From NCBI RefSeq assembly GCF_003185915.1, contig NZ_QHLZ01000009.1, positions 62,001-126,000 on the forward strand: a DNA stretch of 64,000 nucleotides, written 5' to 3'. The DNA is from Arthrobacter psychrochitiniphilus. Its GTDB lineage: Bacteria > Actinomycetota > Actinomycetes > Actinomycetales > Micrococcaceae. The position numbers were made by a program, and so were the translations under genes. The notes beneath the pieces were generated by a model, which ran no database searches, was not told where the DNA came from, and worked only from the letters and a program-made list of their open reading frames with translations. Every line of letters begins with the position of its first letter. The first letter of the stretch is position 1. This document shows, in pieces, positions 28,358 to 37,654 of this stretch.

Positions 28358-29648
28358 CGGCACCGCCTAATTCCGCTCAACGGTGTCAGCCACCTTCAGA
28401 ATATTACGGCGGAAACGAGCCGTGACCTGATCCAACAAGGTAAGAATGCGCAACCGGGATGCAGCGGGGTTTGAGGCCAATCACGGCGTTCATTGCCGAT
28501 GCATCCAGCGCTGCCCGGTAGCACCTTAATCTTTTCTGCTCATAATCTGTCCCAACCGCGGCGGCAACGGTGGAGATGAACTCTACGACGACAGTGCGGG
28601 TAAATCCGCTGAGACGTGAGAAAGCTAACCCAGGACTTCGACTCGACTGCCCTCGGTCAGCTGATTAGTCAGGGACGGTAGCCCGGACATGCCGATAATG
28701 ACGGTCACCCGGGTAGATGCGAGCGAAAAATTTCGCGCAAGGGCGCTGATCCTCTGCCGGATAGTTCAGGTAACGGGCAAAGCGCCACGGCAAAGGTTCC
28801 AATGGGTGCGGCGGGTTACCGTCAGATCAGGGCTACACATCTGAGCTGCCGTAAGTCCATGCCTTTGCGGCGTGTTCTGGAAAGCCCCAACTCATGAAGC
28901 ATCTGCATCATGGAATGATTTTTCTGGAGCTGACGGACAGAAGGCGCTGCTGGAGTGCTGCCCACATCCTCTACAGGTCCAGTGCAACTTCCAGCCCTGG
29001 CGCCAAGGATGGAACATCTGGCCTATCCCCGGCAGTAACCGTGCTGTTGTAGGCAGCACGCTTCCCCCGGGCGTCCTCAAGCGCACGTTCGCCACCGGCG
29101 TCGCCCTCCCATACCCATTTGGACGGCCTGGGCCAAGAAAAACACGATAACGCCGTCATGCCCATCAATGATCAGCACCAGAAGTGTCGCTACCGACACG
29201 TATTCGCGCCCTACCCAACGCGTGGCGTGCCCGCTATCAGGAGGACATCCAGACCCCGGCAAGCAAAATGGTGAGGATGTGGGGGCCAGTAGGAAAATCC
29301 CTGCAGCCACAGCAATCCCCAGTGTCAGGCGCAGTAGGGTCTGAAACCCGGTCCTGACTGAGCCCATAAAGATGGGAGTACTCAAAAAAACGTGTTGGTT
29401 ATCACTGCCAAGGGCCCACGTTAGCGGCTAGGTTGACCAATTATACTGGTCCTAAATCGCTTCTTGACACTCTTTGCCGAGGTTGAGGTGTACTACGCCC
29501 ATAGATCGCACCGGTACAACCGGCGCCAACGCTTCCGCCGTAAATAAACGGCCAACAATATTCCTGACGCGGTTCAGCCATACTCAACTCCCTGCCCGTT
29601 CCTCTTTGCATATATAGGGAGACAGTCACAGAGCAGCCGCACATTACC
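28358..29648. other. Gene-poor interval with coding remnants
   Basis: No intact gene is supported. On the minus strand 28,367-28,482 encodes a basic helical tail (RILTLLDQVTARFRRN and so on) that ends in TAG at 28,367 but is cut off upstream by a stop, as expected of a remnant. Also on the minus strand, 29,077-29,367 starts MGSVRTGFQTLLRLT, has one hydrophobic segment and later ATLLVLI and FFLAQAVQMG, and resembles a small membrane protein or a frame-damaged piece of one. I name no family for either. Confidence 0.45.
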
Positions 29649-29678
29649 TTGATCGATCATACCCCTGGGGGGTATAAT
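29649..29678 (+). promoter_or_regulatory. CsoR-type copper operator overlapping a promoter
   Basis: ATACCCCTGGGGGGTAT (29,659-29,675) is a 7-3-7 palindrome of the kind bound by the copper-sensing repressor CsoR. It is framed by TTGATC (-35, 29,649-29,654) and TATAAT (-10, 29,673-29,678) with an 18-bp spacer, so the operator covers the spacer and half of the -10. It lies 108 bases upstream of the CopZ-like gene. Copper would release the repressor and switch on the chaperone and ATPase genes. No csoR gene is in this window. Confidence 0.85.
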
Positions 29679-29785
29679 GAGTTTGTTGTCAGTGAAGTAG
29701 TTTGTCTCGGCTCATGATCATTCCGGCCGCCACTGCCGTTCAACCCCAACACATCATTCATCCTCATTCGAAGGAATTCACTGAC

Positions 29786-30115
29786 ATGTGTGGAACCGAC
29801 ACCCGCAAAAACCTCAACCTGACCCCAGCCACTGATACCGGCTGCAGGTGCTGCTCTTCCGACCCAACAGCCTTAGTGTCAGGTGCCGCAGTTCCGAGCG
29901 AAGCTGCCAGCACACGTTACGCCTTGGAGGGCCTGACATGCGGGCATTGCGTGAAAACTGTGGAAACGGCTATCTCAGCCGTGCCAGGAGTGGAATCGGC
30001 CGCCGTTGAACTGGTGGCCGGCGGCATCTCTACACTATCCGTCACCGGTGGCGCCGGCCGGGAATCGGTGCGAGCCGCTGTTGAAAGTGCTGGCTACTCC
30101 CTGAACCGAAGCTAA
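29786..30115 (+). CDS. CopZ-like copper chaperone with Cys-rich N-terminus
   Basis: This 109-residue protein has a heavy-metal-associated domain at residues about 44-108 with the metal motif GLTCGHCVKTVE (CxxC). It also carries an N-terminal extension with CGTDT and a CRCC cluster (about 22-25), which could bind a second metal ion. It should carry Cu(I) in the cytosol to the ATPase encoded 41 bases downstream. I use the ATG at 29,786, with AAGGA ten bases upstream. It is the first gene after the CsoR-type operator, so copper induction is expected. The cysteine-rich extension is not part of standard 68-residue CopZ. Confidence 0.88.
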   Translation: MCGTDTRKNLNLTPATDTGCRCCSSDPTALVSGAAVPSEAASTRYALEGLTCGHCVKTVETAISAVPGVESAAVELVAGGISTLSVTGGAGRESVRAAVESAGYSLNRS

Positions 30116-30156
30116 CCAGCTGCCAAATATTTGTGCACCGCCGAGCAAGGAGAGTC

Positions 30157-32292
30157 ATGGAGAAGAACAGCAACCCCACTGCCCACCAATCAACCGGCAC
30201 TGCACCGAAAGAGGGCAATCACCCCGGCACAAGTCCCACTATGATGGATCACTCATCGATGAAACATACGGGCATGGATCATGATGACCATGCCGTGCAT
30301 AGCGGGGGCCAACATGCCGGGCACAGCACCGCCATGTTCAAGAACCGCTTCTGGCTGACCTTGATCCTTTCCATCCCTGTCGTGTTCTTCAGCCCCATGT
30401 TTGGGCACCTCCTGGGCTACACCGTCCCGGCGTTCCCCGGTTCGGCTTGGATCCCGCCACTGTTGGGCACAGTGATCTTCTTCTACGGCGGCCAGCCATT
30501 CCTCAAAGGTGGGTGGCAGGAAATCAAGTCCCGCCAGCCGGCCATGATGCTGCTGATCTCGATGGCCATCACGGTGGCGTTCATTGCGTCTTGGGTGACG
30601 AGCCTGGGCATTGGCGGATTCGACTTGGACTTTTGGTGGGAGCTGGCGCTGCTGGTGGCCATCATGCTGCTGGGGCACTGGATCGAAATGCGGGCATTGG
30701 GCTCGGCCCGGGGCGCCCTTGACGCCCTCGCCGCGCTATTGCCGGATGAGGCCGAACGGGTTACCGACGGCGGCACCGAAACCATCAGCATCGCCGAACT
30801 GAACCCCGGGGACATTGTTCTGGTCCGACCCGGGGCCCGGTTGCCGGCCGACGGCGAAATCACCGACGGATCCGCGGAAGTGGACGAGTCCATGATTACC
30901 GGCGAATCCAAGACCATCTCCAGGACGGTTGGCGACCCCGTGGTGGCAGGGACCGTTGCCACCGATAATTCCCTGCGGGTGAAAGTGACCGCCGTCGGCG
31001 ATGACACAGCGTTGGCCGGAATCCAGCGGCTGGTGGCTCAGGCACAATCCTCCACGTCCCGGGCACAAGCCCTGGCCGACCGTGCCGCCGCGTTCTTGTT
31101 CTACTTCGCCGCCGGGTCCGGCGTCATCACGTTCATCGTTTGGTCGCTGCTGGGCAGCATTCCAGATGCCGTGACCCGCACGGTGACAGTGCTCGTCATT
31201 GCCTGCCCTCACGCCCTGGGCCTTGCCATTCCATTGGTCATTGCTATCTCCACCGAACGCGCAGCCAAGGCTGGGGTATTGATCAAGGACAGGATGGCAC
31301 TGGAGCGGATGCGCACCATCGATGTGGTCCTCTTCGACAAGACCGGAACCCTGACCAAGGGCGAACCTGCACTGACGGACGTTGCGGCCCTTGAAGAACT
31401 GACCACGGATGAATTGCTGGCACTGGCCGCCGCTGTGGAATCCGACAGTGAACACCCCGTGGCCCGAGCCATTATTGCAGCCGCGAACAAGACCGGCACA
31501 CCAGCCATGGCAGCCACCGGTTTCCAATCGATGACCGGCCGCGGTGTCCAGGCCACCATTGACGGTTCCACCGTGGCCGTCGGCGGTCCGGCACTGCTGA
31601 AGGAACTCGCTCTGGCCGAACCGGAGCGGATCAAGACCGCAACAACGCGCTGGATGGACAGAGGGGCTTCAATTCTGCACGTCATCAAAGACGGTGCCGT
31701 GATCGGTGCCGTCGCGCTAGAAGACGAAGTCCGTGAGGAATCCCGGCAGGCCGTCCACGCCCTGCAATCCCGCGGCATCAAAGTTGCCATGATCACCGGT
31801 GACGCCCAGCAAGTCGCCGCCACCGTGGCCGCGGAGCTGGGCATCGACGAGGTCTTCGCCGAAGTCCTGCCCCAAGACAAGGACCAGAAAGTGACCGAAC
31901 TCCAAAGCCGCGGCATGAAGGTGGCCATGGTCGGCGACGGCGTCAATGATGCACCTGCCTTGGCCAGAGCAGAAGTTGGCATCGCGATCGGCGCCGGAAC
32001 GGACGTCGCCATGGAATCAGCCGGGGTGATCTTGGCTGGTAATGATCCCCGCGCTGTACTCTCCGCCGTGGACCTCTCCAAAGCCAGCTACCGCAAGATG
32101 TGGCAAAACCTGATCTGGGCCACGGGCTACAACATCATCTCGGTCCCACTGGCTGCCGGAGTGCTCGCCGGCGTCGGCTTCGTGCTCTCACCAGCGGCCG
32201 GGGCTGTGCTTATGTCCTTGTCCACCATCGTTGTGGCCCTGAACGCCCAACTGCTGCGCCGGCTTAAGCTCGACCCGGCTGAAGTGAGCTAA
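30157..32292 (+). CDS. copB: Copper-translocating P1B-type ATPase, CPH (CopB) type
   Basis: This 711-residue membrane pump exports copper or silver. Its membrane metal motif is CPHALG (Cys near residue 349), not the CPC of CopA, which places it in the CopB/P1B-3 group. The N-terminus (about 25-60) is rich in His and Met (MMDHSS, MKHTGMDHDDH) and replaces an HMA domain. The TGES actuator motif (about 247), the phosphorylation site DKTGTLTKGE (Asp about 392) and GDGVNDAPAL (about 592) are intact. I start at the ATG at 30,157, with AAGGAG four bases upstream. It follows the CopZ-like gene in the same operon. Members of this group are reported to prefer Cu(II) or Ag(I); that preference is inferred here. 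Confidence 0.92.
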   Translation: MEKNSNPTAHQSTGTAPKEGNHPGTSPTMMDHSSMKHTGMDHDDHAVHSGGQHAGHSTAMFKNRFWLTLILSIPVVFFSPMFGHLLGYTVPAFPGSAWIPPLLGTVIFFYGGQPFLKGGWQEIKSRQPAMMLLISMAITVAFIASWVTSLGIGGFDLDFWWELALLVAIMLLGHWIEMRALGSARGALDALAALLPDEAERVTDGGTETISIAELNPGDIVLVRPGARLPADGEITDGSAEVDESMITGESKTISRTVGDPVVAGTVATDNSLRVKVTAVGDDTALAGIQRLVAQAQSSTSRAQALADRAAAFLFYFAAGSGVITFIVWSLLGSIPDAVTRTVTVLVIACPHALGLAIPLVIAISTERAAKAGVLIKDRMALERMRTIDVVLFDKTGTLTKGEPALTDVAALEELTTDELLALAAAVESDSEHPVARAIIAAANKTGTPAMAATGFQSMTGRGVQATIDGSTVAVGGPALLKELALAEPERIKTATTRWMDRGASILHVIKDGAVIGAVALEDEVREESRQAVHALQSRGIKVAMITGDAQQVAATVAAELGIDEVFAEVLPQDKDQKVTELQSRGMKVAMVGDGVNDAPALARAEVGIAIGAGTDVAMESAGVILAGNDPRAVLSAVDLSKASYRKMWQNLIWATGYNIISVPLAAGVLAGVGFVLSPAAGAVLMSLSTIVVALNAQLLRRLKLDPAEVS

Positions 32293-32376
32293 CCCCCAAC
32301 TCACCGGAACCATCCAGTTCGCTCCGGTACACTACACAACGACTGAGACTGCCAAACCACCAGAGAGGATCCCGCC

Positions 32377-32862
32377 ATGAACGCGTCAAGCACGCTGCGA
32401 CTGCCGGTATTCTTGCTGCGTTGGGTGGGCCTAATCACGCTGGCGGCCGCTATTGTGGGCGGCCTTCTGGGCATGCACGTCATCGGCAGCGCACAGGCTG
32501 CGCCGATGGCGTCCGTGCACATCAGCACCGCTGCTGCCGACGTGGCTGGGGCTCCTGCTCGTGCACACCCCGCAGCATCACTAACCATGTCAGTCGCCGA
32601 CCATGACGAAGTTGCGGCGGTGGCCTCCCCCCACGGAAACATGAATGTGTGTGGGTGTTCACCCTTAGGATGTGAGATGCCCATGGCCAGCCACGGAGAT
32701 TGCATCCCCTTCGCCGGGGCGGCTACACCAGCGGCCCCGCAACCGGGCCTCGTGCCCGACCCTGCCGCCGGGCCCACCGTATCGGGCCATGAGGGATACA
32801 AATGCGCAGGGCGCGTCCCTGACCCTCCTTCCTTGACTCAACTCTCCATCAGCCGGACGTAA
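32377..32862 (+). CDS. DUF6153-type small secreted or membrane protein
   Basis: The 161-residue protein has one hydrophobic helix (residues about 12-37, containing GLITLAAAIVGGLLGMHVIG) that acts as signal or anchor. A flexible region rich in Ala, Pro, His and Met follows. A Cys/Met/His cluster (MNVCGCSPLGCEMPMASHGDC) lies near residues 88-108. This pattern fits the DUF6153 proteins found beside copper genes in actinobacteria. The cluster could bind copper outside the membrane; that is inference. It lies 84 bases behind the ATPase, and a perfect hairpin follows at 32,876. Confidence 0.7.
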   Translation: MNASSTLRLPVFLLRWVGLITLAAAIVGGLLGMHVIGSAQAAPMASVHISTAAADVAGAPARAHPAASLTMSVADHDEVAAVASPHGNMNVCGCSPLGCEMPMASHGDCIPFAGAATPAAPQPGLVPDPAAGPTVSGHEGYKCAGRVPDPPSLTQLSISRT

Positions 32863-32875
32863 ACCGCTCGATTCT

Positions 32876-32898
32876 GACCTGTCACCGAGTGACAGGTC
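32876..32898. terminator. Perfect hairpin behind the DUF6153 gene
   Basis: A perfect 10-bp stem (GACCTGTCAC, loop CGA, GTGACAGGTC) lies 14 bases after the stop codon and 70 bases before the DUF305 gene. It lacks a T-run, so it may be a terminator or stabiliser, and partial read-through is possible. Confidence 0.65.
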
Positions 32899-32968
32899 CT
32901 CGTTAGCGCACCCCGCCGAGGGGTGACGTCCATCTGTAGTGAAAATTTTGAGTTGAGGACTGTTTACT

Positions 32969-33571
32969 GTGAAAAAAATTCTAACCGCTTCCGCCGCCGC
33001 ACTAGCCGCCGTTATTGCTCTGTCCGGTTGTTCCACCAGCCCCGATGCAGGCTCTATGGAAGGCATGGACCATGGCAGCTCGGCCATGTCCACCGCACAT
33101 TCCCCTGCCATAGGCGCCGAACACAACGCGGCGGATGCAATGTTCGCGCAAATGATGCTGCCTCACCACTCCCAAGCAGTGGAGATGAGTGAGATCATGT
33201 TGGCAAAGCCCAGCTTGGACGCAAAAATCATCGCTTTGGCCAAGGATATCAAGACTGCCCAAGCCCCTGAAATCGCCACTATGACCAGTTTCCTGAGCAT
33301 TTGGGGTGAGCCGACCACCATGACCGGCGATCACTCCATGGCGGGCATGATGACCAGCGCCGACCTGGACAAACTCAAGGCAGCTCAAGGCAACGAAGCC
33401 GCAAGAATGTTCCTGACCCAGATGACCGCCCATCATGAAGGGGCCTTAGAAATGGCCAAGACCGAAGTCGCCGACGGCAAGAACGCCGACGCCGTCACCT
33501 TGGCCAAGTCGATTGTTTCCAGCCAAGAGGCCGAAATTAATGACATGAAAGAGCTACTAGCAGCCCTCTAA
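32969..33571 (+). CDS. DUF305 lipoprotein
   Basis: The 200-residue protein has a lipoprotein signal (lipobox LSGC, Cys 21) and two DUF305 half-repeats. These are MMLPHHSQAVEMSE (about 54-67) and MTAHHEGALEMAKTE (about 151-165), each with a His-His and Met pattern suited to binding copper. A Met/His-rich linker (MEGMDHGSSAM) follows the lipobox. DUF305 proteins are ferritin-like four-helix bundles commonly found in copper and silver resistance clusters. It should sit on the outer face of the membrane. The GTG start at 32,969 has GAGGA nine bases upstream. Confidence 0.88.
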   Translation: MKKILTASAAALAAVIALSGCSTSPDAGSMEGMDHGSSAMSTAHSPAIGAEHNAADAMFAQMMLPHHSQAVEMSEIMLAKPSLDAKIIALAKDIKTAQAPEIATMTSFLSIWGEPTTMTGDHSMAGMMTSADLDKLKAAQGNEAARMFLTQMTAHHEGALEMAKTEVADGKNADAVTLAKSIVSSQEAEINDMKELLAAL

Positions 33572-33661
33572 AATGTCACCCGCGCAACTGTCGGTGGCGG
33601 TCAGAATCAGCTTTCGACCGCCACCGGCCACAGCTTTCCCACTTCCTTCTGGAGATTTCTG

Positions 33662-34555
33662 ATGACCCCCAAAGCGCTCTTTTCGCACACACACCTCCCG
33701 CTGATCAGCGCGGCCCTGCTCGTGCCATTTGCTCTGACCGGTTGCACAACAACGGCCACCACTGCAGTTTCTCCTGACCCTGCACCAGCTTCTACCGGAC
33801 ATGTGCATGGGATCTTTGTGGATCCTGTATCCACGCAGATCCTGCTCGCCACCCATGACGGTCTCTACGACGCCACCGGACCCACCATGACCAAGATTGG
33901 CACCCAGACCGTTGACTTGATGGGGTTCACCACAACCGCCGATCCGCTGGTTTTCTATGCCTCCGGGCATCCCGGACCCGGCTCAACACTGCCTGACCCC
34001 GTGGGACTGATCCGTTCCGTCGATGCCGGCAAAACGTGGGAACCTCTCTCGCGCGGTGGCCAGTCAGACTTCCACGCTCTCAGCAGCACTGAGCACGGGC
34101 TCGTCGCCTTTGACGGAAAATTGTGGACCAGCGCAGACGGCCTCACATGGACCACATCAACGGCGAGCTTTGCCCCGGCAGTCTTGGCAGGAAACCCGGC
34201 CACCCCAATAGTGTTGGCCACCACCCAAGAAGGCTTGAAACGCTCCACCGACAGCGGAAGAACCTGGAGCGCAGTCCCGGGCGCCCCACTGATGCAGTTC
34301 GTATCCTTCGCCATCGGAACAGCTACAACAGGCTCGGCTCCAACACAGGTGGTTGGTATCACTCCGGGCGGTAATGTCCAGATCTCCAACGATGCCGGGC
34401 TGACATGGACTTCCACAGGGAAGGTTGCTGGGCAGGTCCAAGCGGTCACCGCAGTGGCCGGTACAGCCGGCACACCAAGTATCTGGGTAACTGCAGCTGA
34501 TGGTATGCAACGCTCGTCCGACGGCGGAGCCACCTTCGCCCCAACCACTCCCTAA
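33662..34555 (+). CDS. F510_1955-type BNR/propeller lipoprotein
   Basis: The 297-residue protein has a lipoprotein signal (lipobox ALTGC, Cys 28) followed by several beta-propeller blades with BNR-like turns: SVDAGKTWEPL, STDSGRTWSAV, SNDAGLTWTST and SSDGGATFAP. Proteins of this type are annotated as F510_1955-family glycosylhydrolases and commonly sit next to DUF305 and multicopper oxidase genes in actinobacterial copper clusters. No sialidase active-site set is evident, so an enzymatic role is doubtful; a metal- or protein-binding propeller on the cell surface is a fair alternative. The ATG at 33,662 follows GGAG by eight bases. Confidence 0.82.
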   Translation: MTPKALFSHTHLPLISAALLVPFALTGCTTTATTAVSPDPAPASTGHVHGIFVDPVSTQILLATHDGLYDATGPTMTKIGTQTVDLMGFTTTADPLVFYASGHPGPGSTLPDPVGLIRSVDAGKTWEPLSRGGQSDFHALSSTEHGLVAFDGKLWTSADGLTWTTSTASFAPAVLAGNPATPIVLATTQEGLKRSTDSGRTWSAVPGAPLMQFVSFAIGTATTGSAPTQVVGITPGGNVQISNDAGLTWTSTGKVAGQVQAVTAVAGTAGTPSIWVTAADGMQRSSDGGATFAPTTP

Positions 34556-35017
34556 GGTCGTGAGCATGGGGGAGTTCTTTGCCACCAACACCCCTGACGA
34601 TGCCCTGAAAGCTGAAATAGGCATCCGGCCTGTCCAATCCCAAGGAGCCGGGAAATCTTCGCCGTTTGCTGACCGGGGCCCGCTTTCTCGTCGTGGGCTC
34701 GGCGCTGGAGCAGCACGCGGCATCTGTGTTTGGCTTGGGCCGGAGACTCTGGATTGGCCCCAGACTTACCGCCGTCCTTGCCCTGTGCAGAGGCTGAGCC
34801 ACTGGCGACCTGACCCACTAGCGACCTGCCCCACTATCGACCTCAGACTAGTGCGCCCCCACATTCGCGTGGTCAACATCAACGGGGCAGCCATTCTCAT
34901 CGCCTGGGGCCTGACGATGCGCACCGGCCTATGGATGAAGTGTATCTATCAATTGCAAAACCTCGCCGGCACCTTCATCACCCCCGTCTAACCGGAAACC
35001 AATTAGAGGATTTCATT
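34556..35017. other. Interval before the multicopper oxidase
   Basis: No intact gene is supported. On the plus strand about 34,627-34,785 encodes, after an in-frame TAG, a basic hydrophobic stretch (RRLLTGARFLVVGSAL, later IGPRLTAVLALCRG) ending in TGA. It looks like a leftover of a membrane protein gene. The ribosome site AGAGGA of the oxidase lies at the end. Confidence 0.5.
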
Positions 35018-36523
35018 ATGAACACCACCCCCACCCGGCGCTCCTTCCTAAGACTGTCCGTAGCCGCTACAGCCATAGCCGCACTCAGCGCCTGCACTCC
35101 CCCACCGGCGGCATCCGGAGCGAACCGGATCCTGCCCACGGATCCGTTGATCGCAGACTTCGAAGCCGCCCGGGTCACTTCCGGGAGGACCATCAGCGCA
35201 ACGCTAGCACCGGCACCACTGACCACCACGCTGGCTAGTAAAACCATCTCCACCGCCGGGTATAACGGCGCCCTCGTGGCGCCCACCCTGCGCGGCTCGG
35301 TGGGCGACCAACTCAACGTCACCATTGCAAACAAACTCAGTAACGGCACCAGTGTGCACTGGCACGGCTTAGCCCTGCGTAACAATGACGACGGCGTTCC
35401 CGGCCTGACCCAAGACGCCTTCGCCCCCGGTTCCCAGAACAGCTACGACTTCAAACTGCCCCACCCTGGCACCTACTGGTATCACTCGCATGTGGAAATG
35501 CAGCGCGAACAAGCCCTCTACGGGGCGCTCATCATCGACGATCCCAACGAGACACTTGTCTATGACAAAGAATGGGTAATCGTCCTAGACGACTGGCTCG
35601 ACGGCGTTACCGGCACTCCCGATGGTGTTCTGAAGGAACTTTCCCAAGGCGTGAGCACAGGTATGGGAGGGGGCGGCATGCCCATGAGGCACATGCTCAT
35701 GGGGACCTCCAGCGAATTCTTGGGCGGAGACGCGGGCGACGTTGCCTACCCCTTCCATCTTTTCAACGGCAAGGCCCCGGAACACCCGGAAACATTCGTG
35801 GCCAAATCGGGCGAAAGAGTCCGTCTGCGCATCATCAACGCCGCCGGGGATACCGCCTACCGTGTGGGGATCCCAGGTCAGCAGCTGACCCTAACCCACA
35901 CCGACGGGTTCCGCATCAAGCACATCGAGGTGGACGCCGTCGTCCTCGGTATGGGTGAACGCATCGATGCCCTCATCACCGTCAAGGAAGGCTTTACTGC
36001 CCTTCTCGCTCTGGCAGAGGGGAAAGGACAAATGAGCTACGGGCTCATCTCCACCGGTACTGGGACCGCGCCTACCTGGGAGTCCCTGCCTGGCACCCTG
36101 AGCGGCACCGTGGTCGACGGCGGCCAACTCACCGCAGACCCCTCCGTGACACTGCCCGCCAAGAAACCCGACCGGACTTACGAACTGCGCCTGACGGGCG
36201 GAATGATGAAGTACGACTGGGGCATCAACGGCCACCGATTCGACATGACCAAACAGTTTGAGAACGCTTTCGACCTCAAAGCTGGAGAACGGGTGGAAGT
36301 GAAGTTCATCAACGAAACCATGATGTGGCACCCCATGCACATCCACGGTCACACGTTCCAAATCGGGACTGACGGGTCGCGGAAGGACACTGTCATCGTC
36401 CGGCCCAAGCAGACTGTGACCGTCCAGTTCGATGCCGACAATCCCGGCCAGTGGCTCTTCCACTGCCACAACGCTTACCACGCCGAACGTGGAATGATGG
36501 GTGTTTTCTCCTACCTCAGCTAA
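35018..36523 (+). CDS. Tat-exported multicopper oxidase
   Basis: This 501-residue oxidase has a Tat signal (TRRSFLRLS, Arg 7-8) ending in the lipobox LSAC (Cys 26), so it should be a membrane-anchored, prefolded lipoprotein. All four copper motifs are present: HWHG (about 113), WYHSH (about 153), HPMHIHGH (about 438) and HCHNAYHAERGMM (about 482) with the type 1 site. A Met/Gly-rich stretch (MGGGGMPMRHMLMG, about 216-229) resembles the methionine-rich copper loop of CueO. Such enzymes oxidise Cu(I) to less toxic Cu(II). The ATG at 35,018 follows AGAGGA by seven bases. It completes the copper group begun at the CsoR-type operator. Confidence 0.93.
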   Translation: MNTTPTRRSFLRLSVAATAIAALSACTPPPAASGANRILPTDPLIADFEAARVTSGRTISATLAPAPLTTTLASKTISTAGYNGALVAPTLRGSVGDQLNVTIANKLSNGTSVHWHGLALRNNDDGVPGLTQDAFAPGSQNSYDFKLPHPGTYWYHSHVEMQREQALYGALIIDDPNETLVYDKEWVIVLDDWLDGVTGTPDGVLKELSQGVSTGMGGGGMPMRHMLMGTSSEFLGGDAGDVAYPFHLFNGKAPEHPETFVAKSGERVRLRIINAAGDTAYRVGIPGQQLTLTHTDGFRIKHIEVDAVVLGMGERIDALITVKEGFTALLALAEGKGQMSYGLISTGTGTAPTWESLPGTLSGTVVDGGQLTADPSVTLPAKKPDRTYELRLTGGMMKYDWGINGHRFDMTKQFENAFDLKAGERVEVKFINETMMWHPMHIHGHTFQIGTDGSRKDTVIVRPKQTVTVQFDADNPGQWLFHCHNAYHAERGMMGVFSYLS

Positions 36524-36931
36524 CATCCAACCATCATGAATCCCACAATACCGACCACTGTGTGTGGGGCGTACCCGCAGGCTGGTTGAAACAGGACTTC
36601 TGGCAGGATCAAGCGGTAACCAGGCACAACTTTGTTGAACCGGCATTGAAAATTCTAAGAAGTGGGAACCACAAAACTGAGCTGTGCCGCAAACAATAAG
36701 ACCCAAGCCTCGGAGTCGGGACAGCTCAAGGATGCACCGGTAAGTGCGCGCTGGGAAACAGATTAGTACCAAAGAGTCTCCGCTTGTGACTCAAACTGCT
36801 GCTGTTGAAACCTTGGCTGCACAATTTGCTCCGATAATGGTGCTCAGCCAGCCAGCTTTGCGAGCACACGAGTGAAGGCTATGAACCTGTACTAAGTATT
36901 TCTGGTCCACTTCATCTGCTATTTTGAGCGC
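36524..36931. other. Interval between multicopper oxidase and VIT gene
   Basis: No intact gene. A plus-strand stretch at 36,786-36,875 encodes TQTAAVETLAAQFAPIM and a few more residues to a TGA with coding-like composition but no good ribosome site, possibly a remnant. The promoter of the VIT gene should lie at the right end. Confidence 0.5.
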
Positions 36932-37654
36932 ATGAGCGAACTAGTGGGCTTCCATGACAATGAACCGCACACACCTAATATCGCCGGACGCCTAAACTGG
37001 TTGCGGGCCGGTGTCCTCGGCGCCAACGACGGCATAGTATCCGTCGCCGCCACCGTCGTGGGAGTCGCCGGCGTGACCAACTCACCCACCCCCATTCTTG
37101 TCGCTGGAATCGCCGCACTGGTTGGCGGCGCTGTTTCCATGGCATTAGGTGAATACGTGTCCGTGAGCAGCCAGCGGGACAGCCAACGGGCCCTTATCGA
37201 GAAGGAACGCCGCGAACTGGCTGAAGATCCTGAAGCTGAATTGGCGGAACTCACCGAGATCTACCGCACCCAAGGCCTCAGCGAAGCCACTGCAACACAG
37301 GTGGCCCTTGAGCTCACGGCCCACGATGCTTTATCAGCACATCTGGCCGCTGAACTTAACATCAGCCAGCATGAAGAAGTCAGTCCATGGCAGGCAGCTT
37401 ATGCCTCGGCAGCCGCATTTACTGTTGGCGCAATCCTGCCCCTGATAGCCATCTTGCTTCCGCCAGCGGGCTGGCGGATCCCGGTGACATTCTTGGCGGT
37501 ACTATTCGCCCTCGCCCTGACGGGAACGGTGAGTGCTTCCATCGGAGGCAGCTCCAAAACCACCTCTGCACTGCGCCTAGTAGTTGGCGGCGCCCTGGCA
37601 CTCGCGGCGACCTACGGAATCGGCACCGCCCTCGGCGCAAGCGGAATCATCTAA
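36932..37654 (+). CDS. VIT1/CCC1-family iron or manganese transporter
   Basis: The 240-residue protein has the VIT1/CCC1 signature LRAGVLGANDGIVSVAATVVG (two overlapping parts, residues about 24-44) in its first helix pair. A cytosolic metal-binding region rich in Glu follows (about 85-125: KERRELAEDPEAELAEL), then three C-terminal helices. Family members move Fe(II) or Mn(II) out of the cytosol. The EYVSVSSQRDSQ segment is typical. It ends four bases inside the convergent ferredoxin-like frame. Its place between two multicopper oxidases makes a link between metal efflux and external oxidation plausible, but that is inference. Confidence 0.9.
   Translation: MSELVGFHDNEPHTPNIAGRLNWLRAGVLGANDGIVSVAATVVGVAGVTNSPTPILVAGIAALVGGAVSMALGEYVSVSSQRDSQRALIEKERRELAEDPEAELAELTEIYRTQGLSEATATQVALELTAHDALSAHLAAELNISQHEEVSPWQAAYASAAAFTVGAILPLIAILLPPAGWRIPVTFLAVLFALALTGTVSASIGGSSKTTSALRLVVGGALALAATYGIGTALGASGII

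Noticed and set aside
27000..29648. Possible tRNA or other structured RNA in the gene-poor interval
   Set aside because: Hairpins are present, but no cloverleaf, T-loop or CCA end was found on either strand by eye.
33662..34555. Calling the propeller lipoprotein a sialidase
   Set aside because: BNR-like turns are present, but the arginine triad and catalytic residues of sialidases are not visible; only the family-type name is kept.
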